The notes beneath the pieces were generated by a model that saw only the letters and a list, made by a program, of their open reading frames with translations, was not told the DNA's origin and did not search any database. A stretch of 64,000 nt of DNA, taken from assembly GCF_025517535.1 (NCBI RefSeq), contig NZ_JAOPKC010000002.1:1-64000 (forward strand), given 5' to 3'. Made by a program: the position numbers and the translations under genes. This document shows positions 16,533 through 24,937 of this stretch, in pieces. Position 1 is the first letter of the stretch. Every line of letters begins with the position of its first letter. This stretch comes from Halapricum hydrolyticum. Its GTDB lineage: Archaea; Halobacteriota; Halobacteria; Halobacteriales; Haloarculaceae.

Positions 16533-17825
16533 ATGGAGTTATCAGTACTCACAGCGGCATCTGAGGCCAGTATCACACTGTCCGCTGTACCGACCATCGG
16601 CATCGAGCTGGATCAAACGGCGCTCACCGTGATCGGTATCCTCCTGATCTTGATTCTCCTCATGGGGTCGGGATTCTTTTCATCGTCGGAGATTGCGATG
16701 TTCTCCCTGTCGACTCACCAGATCGACGCGATGGTTGAGCATGGCAAGCGTGGCGCACGGGCAGTCAAATCCCTCAAAGAGGATCCCCACCGCTTGCTCG
16801 TGACGATTCTGGTGGGGAACAACCTCGTCAACATCACGATGTCCTCTATTTCGACCACCGTCGTCGGCTTCTATTTCGACGCGAGCACGGCAGTACTCGT
16901 CTCCTCACTCGGTATCACGTCGATGGTTCTGCTGTTCGGTGAGAGTGCACCCAAGTCCTACGCTGTCGATAACACCGAGACATGGGCACGAACCGTCGCT
17001 CCCCTGTTGCGAATCGTCGGCAAAGTGCTGTGGCCGCTCATCACTTTGTTCTACTATCTGACGAGGCTCGTCAACAAAGTCACCCCCGGCAGCTCGTCAC
17101 TCGAATCGTCGTACATCAGCCGCGACGAGATCCGGAATATGATCAAGACAGGCGAGCGGGAGGGCATCCTCGACGAGGAAGAATATCAGATGATCCAGCG
17201 CACCCTTCGGTTCCAGAACACCACCGCAAAGGAAGTGATGACCCCCCGCCTCGACGTCGAGGCCATCTCCACAGACGCGACTGTCGAGGAAGCCATCGAG
17301 GAATGTATGCAGTCGGGGCACGCCCGTCTGCCGGTCTACAAAGAGTCGCTGGACAACGTGATCGGCGTCTTTGACCTCCGTGACGTAGACCGAGACTCCG
17401 ACTCTGACGCCACTGATCTTGAGGTAGGGGACGTGGCCAGTCCGACGCTTCATATCCCCGAGTCCAAAAACGTCGACGAACTTCTGCTGGAGATGCGTGA
17501 GAACCGGATGCAGATGGTCATCGTCGTCGACGAGTTCGGTGCCACCGAGGGCCTCATCACCATCGAGGACATCGTCGAAGAAATTATCGGCGAGATACTG
17601 GAGGGTGACGAGGACCACCCGATCGAGTTCGTTGACGACACAGAGGTACTGGTCCAGGGCGAGGTTAACATCCACGAGGTCAACGAGGCCCTCGACATCG
17701 ACCTCCCCGAAGGCGAAGAGTTCGAGACTATCGCTGGTTTCATCTTCAACCGTGCTGGCCGTCTCGTCGAGCAGGGCGAGGAGTTCGACTATGAGAACGT
17801 CACGCTGCGAGTCGAACAGGTGTAA
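16533..17825 (+). CDS. CNNM/CorC-HlyC family membrane protein with CBS domains
   Basis: A 430-residue protein. The N-terminal DUF21/CNNM membrane domain (segments between about residues 25 and 190, with SGFFSSSEIAMFSLSTHQID) is followed by a CBS pair (AKEVMTPRLDVEAIS and GDVASPTLHIPES) and a C-terminal CorC_HlyC domain (EEFETIAGFIFNRAGRL). Relatives transport or sense magnesium or sodium. The ATG at 16533 is preferred to earlier in-frame starts because the preceding residues do not fit the family. Early codons are less GC-rich than in neighbouring genes. It lies inside the inverted-repeat-bounded segment. Confidence 0.88.
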   Translation: MELSVLTAASEASITLSAVPTIGIELDQTALTVIGILLILILLMGSGFFSSSEIAMFSLSTHQIDAMVEHGKRGARAVKSLKEDPHRLLVTILVGNNLVNITMSSISTTVVGFYFDASTAVLVSSLGITSMVLLFGESAPKSYAVDNTETWARTVAPLLRIVGKVLWPLITLFYYLTRLVNKVTPGSSSLESSYISRDEIRNMIKTGEREGILDEEEYQMIQRTLRFQNTTAKEVMTPRLDVEAISTDATVEEAIEECMQSGHARLPVYKESLDNVIGVFDLRDVDRDSDSDATDLEVGDVASPTLHIPESKNVDELLLEMRENRMQMVIVVDEFGATEGLITIEDIVEEIIGEILEGDEDHPIEFVDDTEVLVQGEVNIHEVNEALDIDLPEGEEFETIAGFIFNRAGRLVEQGEEFDYENVTLRVEQV

Positions 17826-18060
17826 GACACCCGCATTCGGAAAGCCCGCGTGACCGTTAACACCGTCGACGCAGCCGACGGTTCAGCTGGTGGGGACGAA
17901 ACCAATTGATCGGTGGCATCTCGGCGGCTGAGGCTGTCACCTCGCAGGGGACGAACCGTGCAATTGTCGGTACGCTCCCCCCACAGATGGAAGCCGACAC
18001 TTCGAGAGGGATTGGCAAAGTCATTAGGGGATCGGTGCACGTATTCTCACACACCGAGTA

Positions 18061-18930
18061 ATGTACGACGATATCCTCCTTCCGTTCGACGGTAGCGAGG
18101 GCGCCGCCGGGGTACTCCATCACGCCGCCGAACTCGCCCACTGGTATGACGCGACGATCCAGGTACTCTACGTCGCCGACACGGCCCGCGACAGCGTCAC
18201 CGTCGTCGACGGCGAAACCGTCGATGTCCTCGCCCGGCAGGGTGAGGACATCGTCGACGAGGCTGCGAAAACGCTGGATACGCTCGGGGCGTCGTATACC
18301 ACCGACGTCGTCCAGGGCAATCCGGCTCCGACGATCATCGAGTACGCGGAGCAGTACGGCCTCGATCTGGTCGTGATGCCGACTCACGGCCGCGAGGGGC
18401 TCTCCCGATACCTCATCGGAAGCGTCTCCGAGAAGGTCGTCCGACTCTCTCCGGTTCCTGTTCTCACAGTTCGTATGCAGCCCGATGAGACGCTCGAGTT
18501 CCCCTACGAGAACATCCTCATCCCGACGGACGGGAGTCCCGCGGCGACGTACGCTGCCGAACAGACCCTCTCACTCGCGGCATCGCTCGATGCGACCGTG
18601 CACGTTCTTTCTGTTGTGGACGACACCGCACTCGGACTGGGCGTCCGGTCGACGATGTCTGGCAAAGAAAGCGAGGAGGCTGCGACTGATGCCGTCGACA
18701 CCGTCGTTTCGGAGGCCGAGACGCGGGGCGTGACGAACACTGTCGGTCATATCGAACACGGAAAGCCTGTCGAGGAGATCCTCGACTGCATCGAATCGAA
18801 TGACATACACGCCGTCGGGATGGGAACGACAGGTCGACGTGGCACCGATCGAATCCTGCTCGGAAGTGTTGCGGAAAAGACCGTGCGCTCGGCACCGGTC
18901 CCCGTCATGACTATCGCGAAATCCGAATGA
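18061..18930 (+). CDS. Universal stress protein, tandem UspA domains
   Basis: 289 residues with two complete UspA domains. The first starts MYDDILLPFDGSEGA and has the nucleotide signature MPTHGREGLSRYLIGSVSEKVV; the second starts YENILIPTDGSPAA and has MGTTGRRGTDRILLGSVAEKTV. Fused pairs of this kind mimic the Usp dimer. It is about 235 bases after the CorC-like gene and within the same inverted-repeat-bounded segment; the intervening DNA has no gene. Confidence 0.92.
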   Translation: MYDDILLPFDGSEGAAGVLHHAAELAHWYDATIQVLYVADTARDSVTVVDGETVDVLARQGEDIVDEAAKTLDTLGASYTTDVVQGNPAPTIIEYAEQYGLDLVVMPTHGREGLSRYLIGSVSEKVVRLSPVPVLTVRMQPDETLEFPYENILIPTDGSPAATYAAEQTLSLAASLDATVHVLSVVDDTALGLGVRSTMSGKESEEAATDAVDTVVSEAETRGVTNTVGHIEHGKPVEEILDCIESNDIHAVGMGTTGRRGTDRILLGSVAEKTVRSAPVPVMTIAKSE

Positions 18931-18986
18931 ATTTATCAGTACGAATAGGCTCGGGCACTATCTTGATTCAGCGAGAGAATCGCGCC

Positions 18987-19008
18987 GTTCACGGCGCGGA
19001 GGATGTCA
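18987..19008 (-). repeat. 22-bp inverted repeat, right copy
   Basis: Exact reverse complement of 16232-16253. On the minus strand it begins with the TGA stop codon of pus10. The inner part is itself a perfect palindrome-like hairpin (CGCGCC, GTTCAC, GGCGCG), so it may also terminate transcription of pus10 or uspA. Confidence 0.85.
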
Positions 19009-20283
19009 CTCAGCGAGATACTCGTCTACGAGGAACGGCTCGTCCTCGCCCTCGACCGCGAGCACGTCCAGCGCGGTCACGACGGCGCCGACGCCGAGCA
19101 GCCCCGACAGGCTGGGTTCGGTCCGGCCCTCGTCGCCCGAGACGAGTTCCTTCACGTACAGCCCCCCTTCGCCGTCGAGTTCGATCGTCGCGTGGGTCTC
19201 GTCGTCGCGTTCGCCCTCGATCTCGTAGACCTCGCGCGTGCGGTCGATATCGGCTCGGCGGTGGTCGACGCGCTGGGGCGTCCGCTGGGTGATCGTCGCG
19301 CCCCGGAGCGTGTCCAGCGCCGCCTGCAGATCCGCCTCGGTCACGGGCTCGTCGAACTCCACGGCCATGCGGTAGGTCTTGGCGGCGTCGTGTTCCTTGA
19401 CGCGCTTGACCATCTCGTAGGTCGGGATCGCGAGATCGGTCACCTCGACCTTGCCCTCGGCGTAGTCGTTGATCGCCTCCTGTAGCCGGTCGGGATCGAC
19501 CTCGCGAGTGTGGGGATCCTCGACCTCGATGACGAACGGCCGGCCCGTTCCGAGCATGAGGGCGTCGACGTCCTCCCGTCCCGCACCGTGAAAGGTCGCC
19601 GACTCGCCATCGTAGGCCTCGACGACCGGCGGCGCGGTCAGCTGCTCGACGCTCTCGTCGTACCGGAAGCCCGTCCCGTCACAGCCCGGACACTCCGCGC
19701 CGCGTTTCAGGCCGGTCCCGCCACACTCGTTGCAGGGCCACTTCGTCTGGGGGATGTCGCGTTCGAGCTTCTTGTAGCGGCCGTAGACGAACGCGGAGTT
19801 GACCTGCAACTCGACCTCGTCGGTGCCGAGATCGAGCAGCAACTGGACGTCCGGACGCTCGAAGTCGACCTCGGCGTCGACTTGCCGCCCGAAGCGCTTG
19901 CCGACCTCGCGGTTGAGCTCGGCCTTTAGCGGCTCGCCGGCGTCTTCGGGGAGTCCGACGTCTTCCCGAAGGAGCACGTCGTTCTCCTCGAGCATCGGCG
20001 GGACGCGCGTCCCGGCCTGATAGGTATCGAAGTCGTACCCGGCGACGGCCCGTACCGCGCGGTCGGCCCACGTATCGATCCGGTTCGATTCGCCCTCACA
20101 GACCCAGCAGTCCTCGGGCTCCTCGTAGGGTTCGTCGTCTTCGAGTGCGACGGTGGTCCGCAGCGCGCGCCCGCGCTCGGCGTTGGCGAGCCCGAAACTC
20201 CGGTCGGCGACCAGCCGACCGAGACAGGCGTCACAGACGGGACCGGTCGCCAGCGCGTCGCGTGCGATTTCCAGGACGGTCAT
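19006..20283 (-). CDS. pus10: tRNA pseudouridine(54/55) synthase Pus10
   Basis: Makes pseudouridine at tRNA positions 54 and 55 in archaea. The 425-residue protein has the N-terminal cysteine pairs (CDAC and CWVC), a THUMP-containing middle, the zinc-type CNECGGTG and CPGCDGTG motifs, and the catalytic region GREDVDALMLGTGRPF with the Asp conserved in the Pus10 family. The ATG at 20283 opens MTVLEIARDAL. Its stop codon lies inside the right inverted repeat. Confidence 0.92.
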   Translation of the reverse strand: MTVLEIARDALATGPVCDACLGRLVADRSFGLANAERGRALRTTVALEDDEPYEEPEDCWVCEGESNRIDTWADRAVRAVAGYDFDTYQAGTRVPPMLEENDVLLREDVGLPEDAGEPLKAELNREVGKRFGRQVDAEVDFERPDVQLLLDLGTDEVELQVNSAFVYGRYKKLERDIPQTKWPCNECGGTGLKRGAECPGCDGTGFRYDESVEQLTAPPVVEAYDGESATFHGAGREDVDALMLGTGRPFVIEVEDPHTREVDPDRLQEAINDYAEGKVEVTDLAIPTYEMVKRVKEHDAAKTYRMAVEFDEPVTEADLQAALDTLRGATITQRTPQRVDHRRADIDRTREVYEIEGERDDETHATIELDGEGGLYVKELVSGDEGRTEPSLSGLLGVGAVVTALDVLAVEGEDEPFLVDEYLAE

Positions 20284-20524
20284 TGTCCCGTATTCGCCCG
20301 TCTGGACCTAATTCCCTTTCGAGTCGCCACTGGCGGGTGGTCTCTTGTCGTCGCTACCAGCAACATCGACCGACGCTGGAGACGACGCGGTGAACGCTGT
20401 TCGACGGATAGCGCCCCCTCCCCTCCAGAATCGGGGACGTATCGCCCGAAATCGGCGTACAGAGACGGCGCAGCGGTTGCCAGCAACTGTCCCCATAAAC
20501 AGGCCCAGCCCGTCGGTTCCAGTA

Positions 20525-21538
20525 ATGACACAACGAGAGACTCGGATGTCGAGACGAGCGTATCTCGCAGGCACGGCGGCAGCGACGACCGGACTCGCGG
20601 GCTGTTCTGTCCTCGGCGGGAGCGGCGGCGAACTGACGGTGGCGTACATGCCGATCTTCCCCGATCTGCAGTACTTCGTGATGGACGAGCAGGGCTACTT
20701 CGATGACGTCGACCGGACAGTCGTCGGCGAGGAGTTCACCGACGGGCCGTCGATCGTCAAAGCCTACGCCGGCGGGGACATCGACGTCGCGATGTTCGGC
20801 GTGGTCCCGGCGATGATCGTCATCGACCGTGGGCTGCCGGCGAAGGTGACGGCGACGAACATCAAAGAGCCGATGGCGATCCTGGCTCGCGAGGAACTCG
20901 GATCGCTGTGGGACGAACACGGCAGCGACGCCTTCGCCGTCTGGGAGGAGCAGCGTGGCGAACCGTTCCGGTTCGGAACCTTCCCGCAGGGCTCGGTGCC
21001 CGACATCCTGCTGCGCTACTGGCTCGATCAGGAAGGGGTCGATCCCGAGAGTGACGTCGAGATCATCGAGATAAACGGCGCGAACGCCGTCTGGCAGGCC
21101 ATCGCGAACGACGAGATCGACGGTACGTCGATCATGGAACCGGTGCCGACCCGCGTCGCCGAGGAGTCGATCCCCTACGAAACCTTCAGGACGGCCGATC
21201 AGATCATGCCCGGCCAGCCGGCGGCCGTGACGCTGATGAGCGACGAGGTACGGGACAGCGACGTTGCGACGCAGTTCCTCGACGCTCACGTTCGGGCGAC
21301 CGAATACATCCAGGAAAACCCAGAACCGACGGCCGGGATCGTCGAGGACGGGATCGGACTGGACGCCGATCAGGCGCTGTCGGCACTTCAGGGACCGCTG
21401 TCGAACTTCGTCACCGATCCCCGTGAGATCGAGAACGGGACTGAGATCTTCTCGGAGTTCGCCGCCCGAACGGGCAAACTCGACCAGCAGCTGTCGCTCG
21501 AAGAGATATTCGATTACAGCGTCTACGACGCGCTCTAA
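20525..21538 (+). CDS. ABC transporter substrate-binding lipoprotein, NitT/TauT type
   Basis: Extracellular binding protein of 337 residues. The N-terminus has a twin-arginine motif and lipobox (MSRRAYLAGTAAATTGLAGC), indicating Tat export and lipid anchoring. The mature part has the periplasmic-binding fold of the NMT1/SsuA group (VAYMPIFPDLQYFVMDEQGYF, KAYAGGDIDVAMFGVVPAM). The ATG at 20525 gives the cleanest signal. It heads a three-gene operon with a permease and ATPase. Relatives bind sulfonates, nitrate or thiamine precursors; the ligand here is unknown. Confidence 0.87.
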   Translation: MTQRETRMSRRAYLAGTAAATTGLAGCSVLGGSGGELTVAYMPIFPDLQYFVMDEQGYFDDVDRTVVGEEFTDGPSIVKAYAGGDIDVAMFGVVPAMIVIDRGLPAKVTATNIKEPMAILAREELGSLWDEHGSDAFAVWEEQRGEPFRFGTFPQGSVPDILLRYWLDQEGVDPESDVEIIEINGANAVWQAIANDEIDGTSIMEPVPTRVAEESIPYETFRTADQIMPGQPAAVTLMSDEVRDSDVATQFLDAHVRATEYIQENPEPTAGIVEDGIGLDADQALSALQGPLSNFVTDPREIENGTEIFSEFAARTGKLDQQLSLEEIFDYSVYDAL

Positions 21539-21540
21539 CC

Positions 21541-22344
21541 ATGGCGACTGACGTCAGCAACGAACTCGATCGGGCCGACAACGTCGGGCGGATCGTGGAC
21601 TCGCTGGACTCCAGGCGAGTGCTGCTGGGAGCGCTCGGACTGGTGGGGTTCGTCGGCCTGTGGTGGGCCGGCTCGACCGCACAGCCGGAGTACATCCTCC
21701 CCTCACCGCTTGCGGTCGGCCTGGCCGCCCAGTCGGAACTCGCGTCCGGAACGATGCAGGCGGCGCTTTTCAACAGCGTCCTCCACTGGCTGCCGGGGAC
21801 GGTCGTCGGGACGACGCTGGGGATCGCGACCGGCGTCGCCCTGGGGTGGAGTCGGTTCCTCGACGAGGCACTGACCCCGATCGTTCGCGTGCTTCGACCC
21901 GTGCCCCCGCTGGCGCTGATCGGCTTCGCGATCGCGTGGTTCGGGATCGGCCACGCCGGCGCGGCCTTCATCATCGCGATCGGCGCGTTCTGGATCAACT
22001 TCTACGCCGCCTACGGTGGCGTCGAAGGCGTCTCTGAGGATCTCCTCGACGTCGCACGTAGCCTCGGCGTCCAGCGTCAGCTCGGTCTGATCCGGACGGT
22101 CGTCCTCCCGGCCTCGCTGCCCGAGATCACGACCGGTATCCGGACGGGGATCGGCCGGTGCTGGATGCTCGTCGTCGCGGCGGAGATCTTCGGCGCGCCG
22201 GGGATCGGACGACAGATCTTCCGCGCGTCGAACTCGCTGCAGGTCGACCGCGTGATCGCATATATCCTCGTGTTGAGCGTCATGTTTCTGCTCGTCGATA
22301 CCGCGTTCCGCGTGGTCCAGCGGAGGGTCCTGGCATGGCGATAG
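21541..22344 (+). CDS. ABC transporter permease, NitT/TauT type
   Basis: 267 residues with six membrane segments and the EAA-type loop facing the ATPase (EGVSEDLLDVARSLGVQRQLGLIRTVVLPASLPEITTG, typical of SsuC/TauC). It starts two bases after the binding-protein gene and overlaps the ATPase gene by 10 bases. Confidence 0.9.
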   Translation: MATDVSNELDRADNVGRIVDSLDSRRVLLGALGLVGFVGLWWAGSTAQPEYILPSPLAVGLAAQSELASGTMQAALFNSVLHWLPGTVVGTTLGIATGVALGWSRFLDEALTPIVRVLRPVPPLALIGFAIAWFGIGHAGAAFIIAIGAFWINFYAAYGGVEGVSEDLLDVARSLGVQRQLGLIRTVVLPASLPEITTGIRTGIGRCWMLVVAAEIFGAPGIGRQIFRASNSLQVDRVIAYILVLSVMFLLVDTAFRVVQRRVLAWR

Positions 22345-23093
22345 AGTCGACCGCGGACCGCGTCACGGTCGAGGACGTGTCGATGGTCTACGATGGGTCG
22401 AACGGTCCCGTCGAGGCGCTACGAGAGATATCCTTCGACGTCGACCCCGGCGAGTTCGTGACGATCGTCGGCCCTTCGGGCTGTGGGAAGACGACGCTGT
22501 TCCGGATCATCGCCGGATTGCAGACGCCCACCGATGGAGAGGTTCGGCTGGACGGCGAGCCGATCGACGGCCCCGGACCGGAGCTGGGGATCGTCTTCCA
22601 GGAGTATCACCTCTTCCCGTGGCGGACGGTCGCGGGCAACGTCGGGTTCGGACTCGAACAGAACGGGACGCCGGCTCCCGAGCGCCGCGAGCGCGTGCAG
22701 GACCTGTTGGAACTGGTCGGGCTCGAAGGGTTCGCCGACAGCTACCCGAAGGACCTCTCCGGCGGGATGAAACAGCGCGTCGCGCTCGCCCGCGCGCTGG
22801 CGCCCGATCCCGACCTGCTACTCATGGACGAACCGTTCGGGGCCGTCGACGCCCAGACCAAGACGATGCTCCAGGAAGAGCTACTCGACATCTGGGACGC
22901 GACCGGAAAGACCGTGCTGTTCGTCACCCACGACATCGAGGAGGCGGTCAAACTCGGCGACAGAGTCGTCGTGATGGACAGGGAACCGGGACGCGTCCAG
23001 GAGATTCTCGACGTCGATCTCGGCCGCCCGCGCTCGCGCTCGGATCGCGCGTTCGGTAGCTACTACGAGGAGATCCTCGATCGGATCGGATAG
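22335..23093 (+). CDS. ABC transporter ATP-binding protein, NitT/TauT type
   Basis: 252-residue ATPase of the importer. Walker A GPSGCGKT is at residues 46-53, with the Q-loop FQEYHLFPWRTV, signature LSGGMKQRV, Walker B LLLMDEPFGAVD and switch FVTHDIEEAV. The ATG at 22335 overlaps the permease end. This closes the operon; an AT-rich gap follows. Confidence 0.92.
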   Translation: MAIESTADRVTVEDVSMVYDGSNGPVEALREISFDVDPGEFVTIVGPSGCGKTTLFRIIAGLQTPTDGEVRLDGEPIDGPGPELGIVFQEYHLFPWRTVAGNVGFGLEQNGTPAPERRERVQDLLELVGLEGFADSYPKDLSGGMKQRVALARALAPDPDLLLMDEPFGAVDAQTKTMLQEELLDIWDATGKTVLFVTHDIEEAVKLGDRVVVMDREPGRVQEILDVDLGRPRSRSDRAFGSYYEEILDRIG

Positions 23094-23157
23094 GGTCTCG
23101 GGAGAATCGAGAGGGTGGCTCGGTGAAAACGCCTCGTCACACGGGGCTCAGTGGGGG

Positions 23158-23300
23158 TAACTGCTCGTCATCGCCACCATGGTATAGTATACGTCCCCCC
23201 TGGAAAAACTCGTCTATCGAACGCCGACGAAGGCGACTCGGCGATACTCCCTGGATATCGCCGAAAAGCGTCCAGGCACTGGTTTCGGCGACTCCTCAGC
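23158..23300 (-). pseudogene. Decayed fragment of an unknown small protein, copy 1
   Basis: On the minus strand a frame reads TSAWTLFGDIQGVSPSRL, then RRRSIDEFFQGGRILYHG and GDDEQLPPLSPV before a stop. An in-frame TGA interrupts it at the N-terminal side and no start codon follows, so it appears broken. Its C-terminal part aligns without gaps to a frame at 47240-47300 (SRDELFQVGRLCLNGGDDD), with DNA changes mostly tolerable at protein level. The family is unknown to me. Confidence 0.4.
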
Positions 23301-23325
23301 CCACCCACTTCCACAGAAGTAACAG

Positions 23326-23345
23326 TTACAAATATATATTTGTAA
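23326..23345. repeat. 20-bp perfect palindrome TTACAA-N8-TTGTAA
   Basis: Both 10-base halves match exactly in reverse complement. The outer arms TTACAA and TTGTAA with an 8-base centre recur at 46280-46299 and, with one mismatch, at 46104-46123. A second inverted repeat (GTAAATA and TATTTAC, 23342-23360) overlaps it. It is probably a protein-binding site. Confidence 0.75.
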
Positions 23346-23748
23346 ATATATATTATTTACCCGAACATCGATCGATGTCGTCCCGATATTCGGCGATTAG
23401 AATACTCTTTTGGATATATACGGGATTTACGCCGATGATATTCGATCGAATTGCCGCCGAGAATCGGTGTCGGTCATTTTCAGTAATATAGTCTATTTTG
23501 ACCACGTATATGGGCCTTTGATGGCATATTCTTGCTTCACAGGCCGACCTATCGACATCGCCCAGATATTAGTCATACTATCGTTGTATCCCTATATTTT
23601 AAATTTTTCTGTTATTTATTCTGGCCCGTACAGGGACAGCCGACGGGCGTACGTCGCGGCTCGCGGAAGCTGCCAGCGTATACGCCCACCGTGTCCTGGA
23701 GCAGAGTAGTCAGTTCTCACAGTGCTCAGACCGCCTTCGAGAGTGGAA

Positions 23749-24720
23749 TCACTCGTGGCCGAACACCGGGACCGGCTGATACGGTGCTTCCAGATACTCC
23801 ACTTCGGAGTCGCTCAGGTCGATCTCGAGCGCTTCGACGGCAGCTTCGAGGTGTTCGATGCTCGACGTCCCGACGATGGGAGCGTCGACGTTCTCGTTCT
23901 GGAAGTGCCAGGCCAGCGCGATCTGTGCCATCGAGACACCCTTCTCGTCGGCGAGTTCCTGGACGCGGCCGTTGATCTCTTCGCTCGCGGGCCCCTCGTG
24001 ATACGGAGTCCCGTAGTCGATTTCGTGTTCCCCACGCGCCGTCTCGGTAAACTCCTCGTGTGGGCGGGTGAGATAGCCGGCAGCCAGCGGCGACCACGGC
24101 AGTACGCCGATGTCTTCCCGGTTACAGACGGGGTACATCTCGCGCTCTTCCTCGCGATACGTGAGGTGATAGAGGTTCTGCATCGTCTCGAACCGGGTCA
24201 GCCCCTCGCGATCGGCGAGGTGGAGCGCCCGCTGGAACTGATGAGCCCACATCGAGGAGGCCCCGATGTGGCGGACCTGGCCACGCCGGACGGCGTCGTC
24301 GAGCGCGCGCAGCGTCGTCTCGATTGGCGTATCGTAGTCCCAGCGGTGGATCTGGTAGAGGTCGACCGTTTCCATGCCCAGGCGGTCGAGAGAGTGCTCG
24401 AGCTCCTGCTCGATCGTCTTCCGCGAGAGTCCCGTCGCGTTGCGGTGGTCGTTGGCTGCGGCGAAGCGGACCTTCGTAGCGACGACCTGCTCGTCGCGGT
24501 CGTATTCCGCGAGCACGTCGCCGAGAATCTCCTCGCTCTCGCCCGACGAATACGTATTCGCGGTGTCGAAGAAGTTGATTCCGAGGTCGATGGCCCGTTC
24601 GACGAGTTCGCGACCTTCGTCCGCGTCCAGCATCCAGTCGTCCTGACTGCCGAAACTCATGCAACCGAGGCAGATCTTTGAGACCTCCATCCCGGTCGAT
24701 CCGAGTGTGGTGTACTCCAT
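23749..24720 (-). CDS. Aldo/keto reductase
   Basis: NADPH-dependent oxidoreductase, 323 residues, (beta/alpha)8 barrel. The catalytic tetrad is visible: Asp52 and Tyr57 in DTANTYSSGESE, Lys83 in ATKV and His125 in LYQIHRWD. The C-terminal cofactor site is at VGTSSIEHLEAAVEAL. Close in style to bacterial YajO/Tas-type reductases. A strong TATA element lies about 30 bases before the ATG, consistent with a leaderless mRNA. The substrate is unknown. Confidence 0.92.
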   Translation of the reverse strand: MEYTTLGSTGMEVSKICLGCMSFGSQDDWMLDADEGRELVERAIDLGINFFDTANTYSSGESEEILGDVLAEYDRDEQVVATKVRFAAANDHRNATGLSRKTIEQELEHSLDRLGMETVDLYQIHRWDYDTPIETTLRALDDAVRRGQVRHIGASSMWAHQFQRALHLADREGLTRFETMQNLYHLTYREEEREMYPVCNREDIGVLPWSPLAAGYLTRPHEEFTETARGEHEIDYGTPYHEGPASEEINGRVQELADEKGVSMAQIALAWHFQNENVDAPIVGTSSIEHLEAAVEALEIDLSDSEVEYLEAPYQPVPVFGHE

Positions 24721-24744
24721 TACGGGACGGGGAAACGATGGGGC

Positions 24745-24756
24745 AATTTATATAAG
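24745..24756 (-). promoter_or_regulatory. TATA box of the aldo/keto reductase gene
   Basis: CTTATATAAATT on the minus strand, about 30 bases before the ATG at 24720; typical archaeal leaderless promoter spacing. Confidence 0.65.
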
Positions 24757-24937
24757 TAACGACTATTTTCGAAAGCAGAATAATAATATATCCACTCACA
24801 GGGGGGAGCCTGCGTTGTGTCCGGCCAACCGCCTCGTACCGTCTGTGAAATCGGCATACTCGGAACGATCCGGCTTCACAGAATTATCGAGGCGGATGCC
24901 ACGGGGCTTGACCCCAGGCGGTTGACAGCGACCCGTA

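Larger units (their letters stand above)
23094..23748. other. AT-rich convergent intergenic region with decayed fragment
   Basis: About 655 bases between two convergent genes, much richer in A and T than the surroundings after 23320. It contains a 20-base perfect palindrome (23326-23345), a second overlapping inverted repeat, and on the minus strand (about 23158-23300) a broken protein frame that includes DEFFQGGRILYHGGDDEQ, related to a fragment at 47240-47300. No intact gene was seen. Confidence 0.55.

Noticed and set aside
23123..23491. 122-residue plus-strand frame in the AT-rich gap
   Set aside because: Crosses the palindromes, has mixed composition and no recognisable pattern; the better reading here is a decayed fragment on the other strand.
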